From: UBA5239 sp040394635
GTDB taxonomy: Bacteria; Verrucomicrobiota; Lentisphaeria; Victivallales; Victivallaceae
Reading direction: 5' to 3'
Assembly: GCA_040394635.1 (NCBI GenBank)
Contig: JBEBRW010000029.1
Coordinates: 3,196-67,195 of the forward strand
DNA: 64,000 nt
Part shown: piece by piece, positions 61,729 through 64,000 of the stretch
How positions within the stretch are numbered: the stretch's first letter is position 1
Layout of the letters: each line of letters opens with the position of its first letter
Made by a program: the position numbers and the translations under genes
Notes under the pieces: model-generated
Told to the model about the DNA's origin: nothing
Seen by the model: only the letters and a program-made list of their open reading frames with translations
Databases searched by the model: none

Positions 61729-63282
61729 TTACTTGGCGTATTCCACGGAACGGGTTTCGCGAATGATCGTCACCTTGATCTGGCCCGGATAATTCATTTC
61801 TTTTTCGATCCGCTGGCAAATATCCTTGGCCAGCATCTGGGCCTCGCCCTCCTGAATCGTTTCCGGGGTCACAACCACGCGCACTTCGCGGCCGGCCTGC
61901 AGCGCGAAACAGCTTTCCACACCCTTGAAGTCCATGGCAATGCTTTCCAGCTGCTCAAGGCGCTTCAGGTAGAGTTCAGTAGTTTCGCTGCGGGCGCCGG
62001 GACGCGACGCACTCAGCGTGTCGCAGGCGTTGATCAGCACGTCATACAGGCTCTGGGGCTCGACTTCCGCGTGGTGGGCCGCCACTGCGTGGATCACATC
62101 CTTGGCCTCGTTGTGCTTGCGCAAAATATCGGCGCCAATGGAGGCATGCGAACCCTCGACTTCATGGTCGATGGCCTTGCCGATATCGTGGAAGAGGCCG
62201 ATACGCTTGGCCTTCTGTTCATCCAGACCGAGTTCCGCCGCAATCATGCCCATGAAATAGGCCGCTTCCAGCGAATGCTGCAACACATTCTGCGAGAAAC
62301 TGTAGCGGAACTTCAACCGGCCGAGGAGCTTGATCACTTGCGGGGCCACACCCTGGATACCGGCTTCCAGCACGGCGGCTTCGCCGGCTTCGAAAACGTC
62401 TTCTTCGACTTCCTTGGCAACCTTCTTGGCCAGTTCTTCGATCCGGGTCGGATGGATGCGGCCGTCGCCGATCAGCCGCTCGAGCAGCTGGCGCGCCACT
62501 TCCTTGCGGATGGGGTCGAAACAGGAGATCACCACCGCTTCGGGGGTGTCGTCGATCAGGATGCTGACGCCGGTGGCGGCTTCGAGGGCGCGGATATTGC
62601 GACCTTCGCGGCCGATGATGCGGCCCTTCATTTCGTCGCTCGGGAGCGGAATGGTGGCCGTGGTGCGCTCATAGGTACAGTCCGAAGCATAACGCTGGAT
62701 GGCGTAAGTCAGGATACGGCGCGATTCCTTTTCGGCGCGCTGCTTGGCTTCTTCCAGAATATCGCGAACCACCAGGCCGCTTTCGTTCTGAACTTCGCCT
62801 TTCAATTTTTCCAACAGGATCTCTTTGGCAGCCTCGCGGTCCATGCCGGCAATGCGCTCGAGTTCATCGATCTGCTTGCTGATTTTGCGCTGCAGTTCCT
62901 GCTCGCGCTGGGTCAGGCGTTCTTTGATGCCGTCGAGGTCTTTCTCTTTTTTGTCGAGACCGGCGAGTTTGGCGTCGTACTGATTGCTTTTCTTTTCCAG
63001 CGTTTCTTCGCGCTGGGTCAGGCGCTTCTCGACCACCGCCTGTTCGCGGCGGCGCTCTTTGAGCTCGTCTTCACAATCTTCTTTCATTTTGAGCAATTCG
63101 CTCTTGGCGGTAACGCGGGCTTCGCGCAAGATGTGCTCGGCCTCTTTTTCCGCGTCGGTGCGAATTTTGCCGGCGTCGGTCACGGCGGAAGATTTGCGGA
63201 TGGCCATAATGATCGCCGCAATTACCACAATGACGATACCGGCCACAATCCCGATCAAGGCTGCAAACCATGTTTCATTCAT
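61729..63282 (-). CDS. rny: Ribonuclease Y
   Basis: A 517-residue membrane-bound endoribonuclease starting mRNA decay. It has an N-terminal helix (LIGIVAGIVIVVIAAIIMAI), a long coiled coil (about 35-190), a KH domain (GRIIGREGRNIRALEAATGVSILIDDTPEAVVISCFDPIR) and an HD domain with FHDIGKAIDHEVEGSHASIG and HHAEVEP. The C-terminus ends IKVTIIRETRSVEYAK, as in the family. It is 18 bp after the cyclo-ligase gene. Confidence 0.97.
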   Translation of the reverse strand: MNETWFAALIGIVAGIVIVVIAAIIMAIRKSSAVTDAGKIRTDAEKEAEHILREARVTAKSELLKMKEDCEDELKERRREQAVVEKRLTQREETLEKKSNQYDAKLAGLDKKEKDLDGIKERLTQREQELQRKISKQIDELERIAGMDREAAKEILLEKLKGEVQNESGLVVRDILEEAKQRAEKESRRILTYAIQRYASDCTYERTTATIPLPSDEMKGRIIGREGRNIRALEAATGVSILIDDTPEAVVISCFDPIRKEVARQLLERLIGDGRIHPTRIEELAKKVAKEVEEDVFEAGEAAVLEAGIQGVAPQVIKLLGRLKFRYSFSQNVLQHSLEAAYFMGMIAAELGLDEQKAKRIGLFHDIGKAIDHEVEGSHASIGADILRKHNEAKDVIHAVAAHHAEVEPQSLYDVLINACDTLSASRPGARSETTELYLKRLEQLESIAMDFKGVESCFALQAGREVRVVVTPETIQEGEAQMLAKDICQRIEKEMNYPGQIKVTIIRETRSVEYAK

Positions 63283-63300
63283 TTCATTTTCTCCTTATTT

Positions 63301-63879
63301 TCAGTACCGGATCACTTCGAGCTCGGTCACGGCCATATCCAATGGCATATCGTGACACTCAGCGGGCAGCTCCCGGCATTCCTGAACACTATAAAAAACT
63401 CCGATTTTCGAACCGGTTTCGCCTTGCAGCAGCCGGTCGTAAATCCCTTTACCGCGGCCCAATCTGGTGCCGGAGCGATCAAACGCCACCCCCGGAATCA
63501 GCCAGGTCATGCCGCGCCTCTCGTCCGCGGGAACTCCCGGCAGCTCGCATTTCGGCTCCAACAAACCGTAGCGCCCCACCGTCAGCTCGCGCGACAAATC
63601 GCGAATTCGAACCATTTCATACTCCGCACCGCTGTCGCTGCAGCAGCGCGGCACATAAATACACTTTCCGTCCGCCAGACACTTCGCCAGCAGTACGCCC
63701 AGGTCGACTTCGCAGCCGTCGCTCAAATAAGCTCCGACATGAGTCGCCCCGGACACTTCCGGCAAAGCAGCCAATGACGCATTAATCATCGCATCGGCCG
63801 CCTCTCTGACTTCCGGTTCAAGCTCGCGGCGCAGGAACGAACAGGCCCGGCGAATGGTCTTCTTGTCCGGTATGTTCAT
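63301..63879 (-). CDS. 5-formyltetrahydrofolate cyclo-ligase
   Basis: A 192-residue ATP-dependent enzyme forming 5,10-methenyl-THF. Family blocks are VGAYLSDGCEVDLGVLL, CIYVPRCCSD, GLLEPKCEL and the nucleotide loop LIPGVAFDRSGTRLGRGKGIYDRLL. The start overlaps the stop of the upstream rarA gene (ATGA), and rny follows after 18 bp, as in several bacterial genomes where this gene lies near rny. Confidence 0.93.
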   Translation of the reverse strand: MNIPDKKTIRRACSFLRRELEPEVREAADAMINASLAALPEVSGATHVGAYLSDGCEVDLGVLLAKCLADGKCIYVPRCCSDSGAEYEMVRIRDLSRELTVGRYGLLEPKCELPGVPADERRGMTWLIPGVAFDRSGTRLGRGKGIYDRLLQGETGSKIGVFYSVQECRELPAECHDMPLDMAVTELEVIRY

Positions 63880-64000
63880 GACTGCTCCGTGTTTTTGGGC
63901 GGGAGAACCCCGGCGCTGCGCCAGATTTCCAGCCTCTGCCTGATTTTTTCCTCATACCCCAACGCGCCCGGACGGTAATAAACCTTGGGCACGCCCATGT
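63876..64000 (-). CDS. rarA: RarA/MgsA-like AAA+ protein, C-terminal end (5' part outside window)
   Basis: Only the last 41 codons are inside the window: GVPKVYYRPGALGYEEKIRQRLEIWR matches the C-terminal tail of replication-associated recombination protein A, whose family ends in a YY-x-P-x(3)-G-x-E-x(2)-I-x(2)-RL pattern. The stop TGA at 63876-63878 overlaps the cyclo-ligase start by 4 bp. The ATG at 63998 is an internal Met rather than a start. Confidence 0.7.
   Translation of the reverse strand, partial: MGVPKVYYRPGALGYEEKIRQRLEIWRSAGVLPPKNTEQS

Overview
The window reads as chromosomal DNA of a Lentisphaerae/Victivallales-like bacterium (inference). The reasons are two pseudopilin-like genes with an N-terminal [24 protein letters not shown] helix and/or a C-terminal H-X9-DG motif, each coupled to a very large exported glycoside hydrolase with CBM9-like modules; many carbohydrate genes with AraC or ROK regulators; and GC-rich coding DNA separated by AT-rich spacers. 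There is one tRNA (Ser, UGA), no rRNA, no CRISPR array and no recognisable transposase or phage gene.

Layout. 1-4.1 kb: end of a pseudopilin gene and an exported clan-A-like glycosidase. 4.1-8.8 kb: RNA-repair locus. The sigma54 activator rtcR faces a near-consensus sigma54 promoter that drives a small coiled-coil protein, rtcA and rtcB. 8.8-14 kb: periplasmic beta-carbonic anhydrase and a second pseudopilin plus glycosidase pair. 14-19.6 kb: two AraC regulators, a sialidase-like protein, a ROK regulator and an MFS transporter. 19.7-24.5 kb: RND efflux operon ending in its probable MarR regulator. 24.5-27.1 kb: small redox and stress genes, a broken nitroreductase, a second MarR gene and tRNA-Ser. 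27.3-32.4 kb: mfd and a GT39-type transferase.

32.5-45.6 kb (minus strand) looks like one tightly packed transcription unit of twelve genes: cpaB, an FHA-cpaF/tadA fusion, tadB, tadC, a DUF192 gene, an FHA membrane protein, a PEGA lipoprotein, a two-gene chromate-type transporter, proA, a GT39 transferase and mtaB. It is a Tad-like secretion core without secretin, pilin or prepilin peptidase. 45.7-49.8 kb: rlmH, two paralogous small membrane proteins, a lipoprotein, gnd and a Lys/Ala/Pro-rich histone-H1-like gene. gnd has no usual start codon upstream of its NADP-binding loop and abuts an A9 tract at the end of the histone-like gene. 50.2-56.9 kb: two paralogous zinc-ribbon membrane proteins, a MATE transporter, a lipoprotein alpha/beta hydrolase and a DUF4105 protein. 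57.2-64 kb: a GH78-like rhamnosidase bracketed by repeat elements, then a minus-strand operon rarA (partial), formyl-THF cyclo-ligase, rny, cls.

The spacers carry at least four families of imperfect inverted repeats, two of them present twice. The most unusual points are the start of gnd and its link to the histone-like gene, the pseudopilin plus hydrolase couples, the FHA-decorated Tad-like cluster, and the gap with a strong hairpin inside the rtc operon. All functional calls come from reading the sequence; no database search was run.
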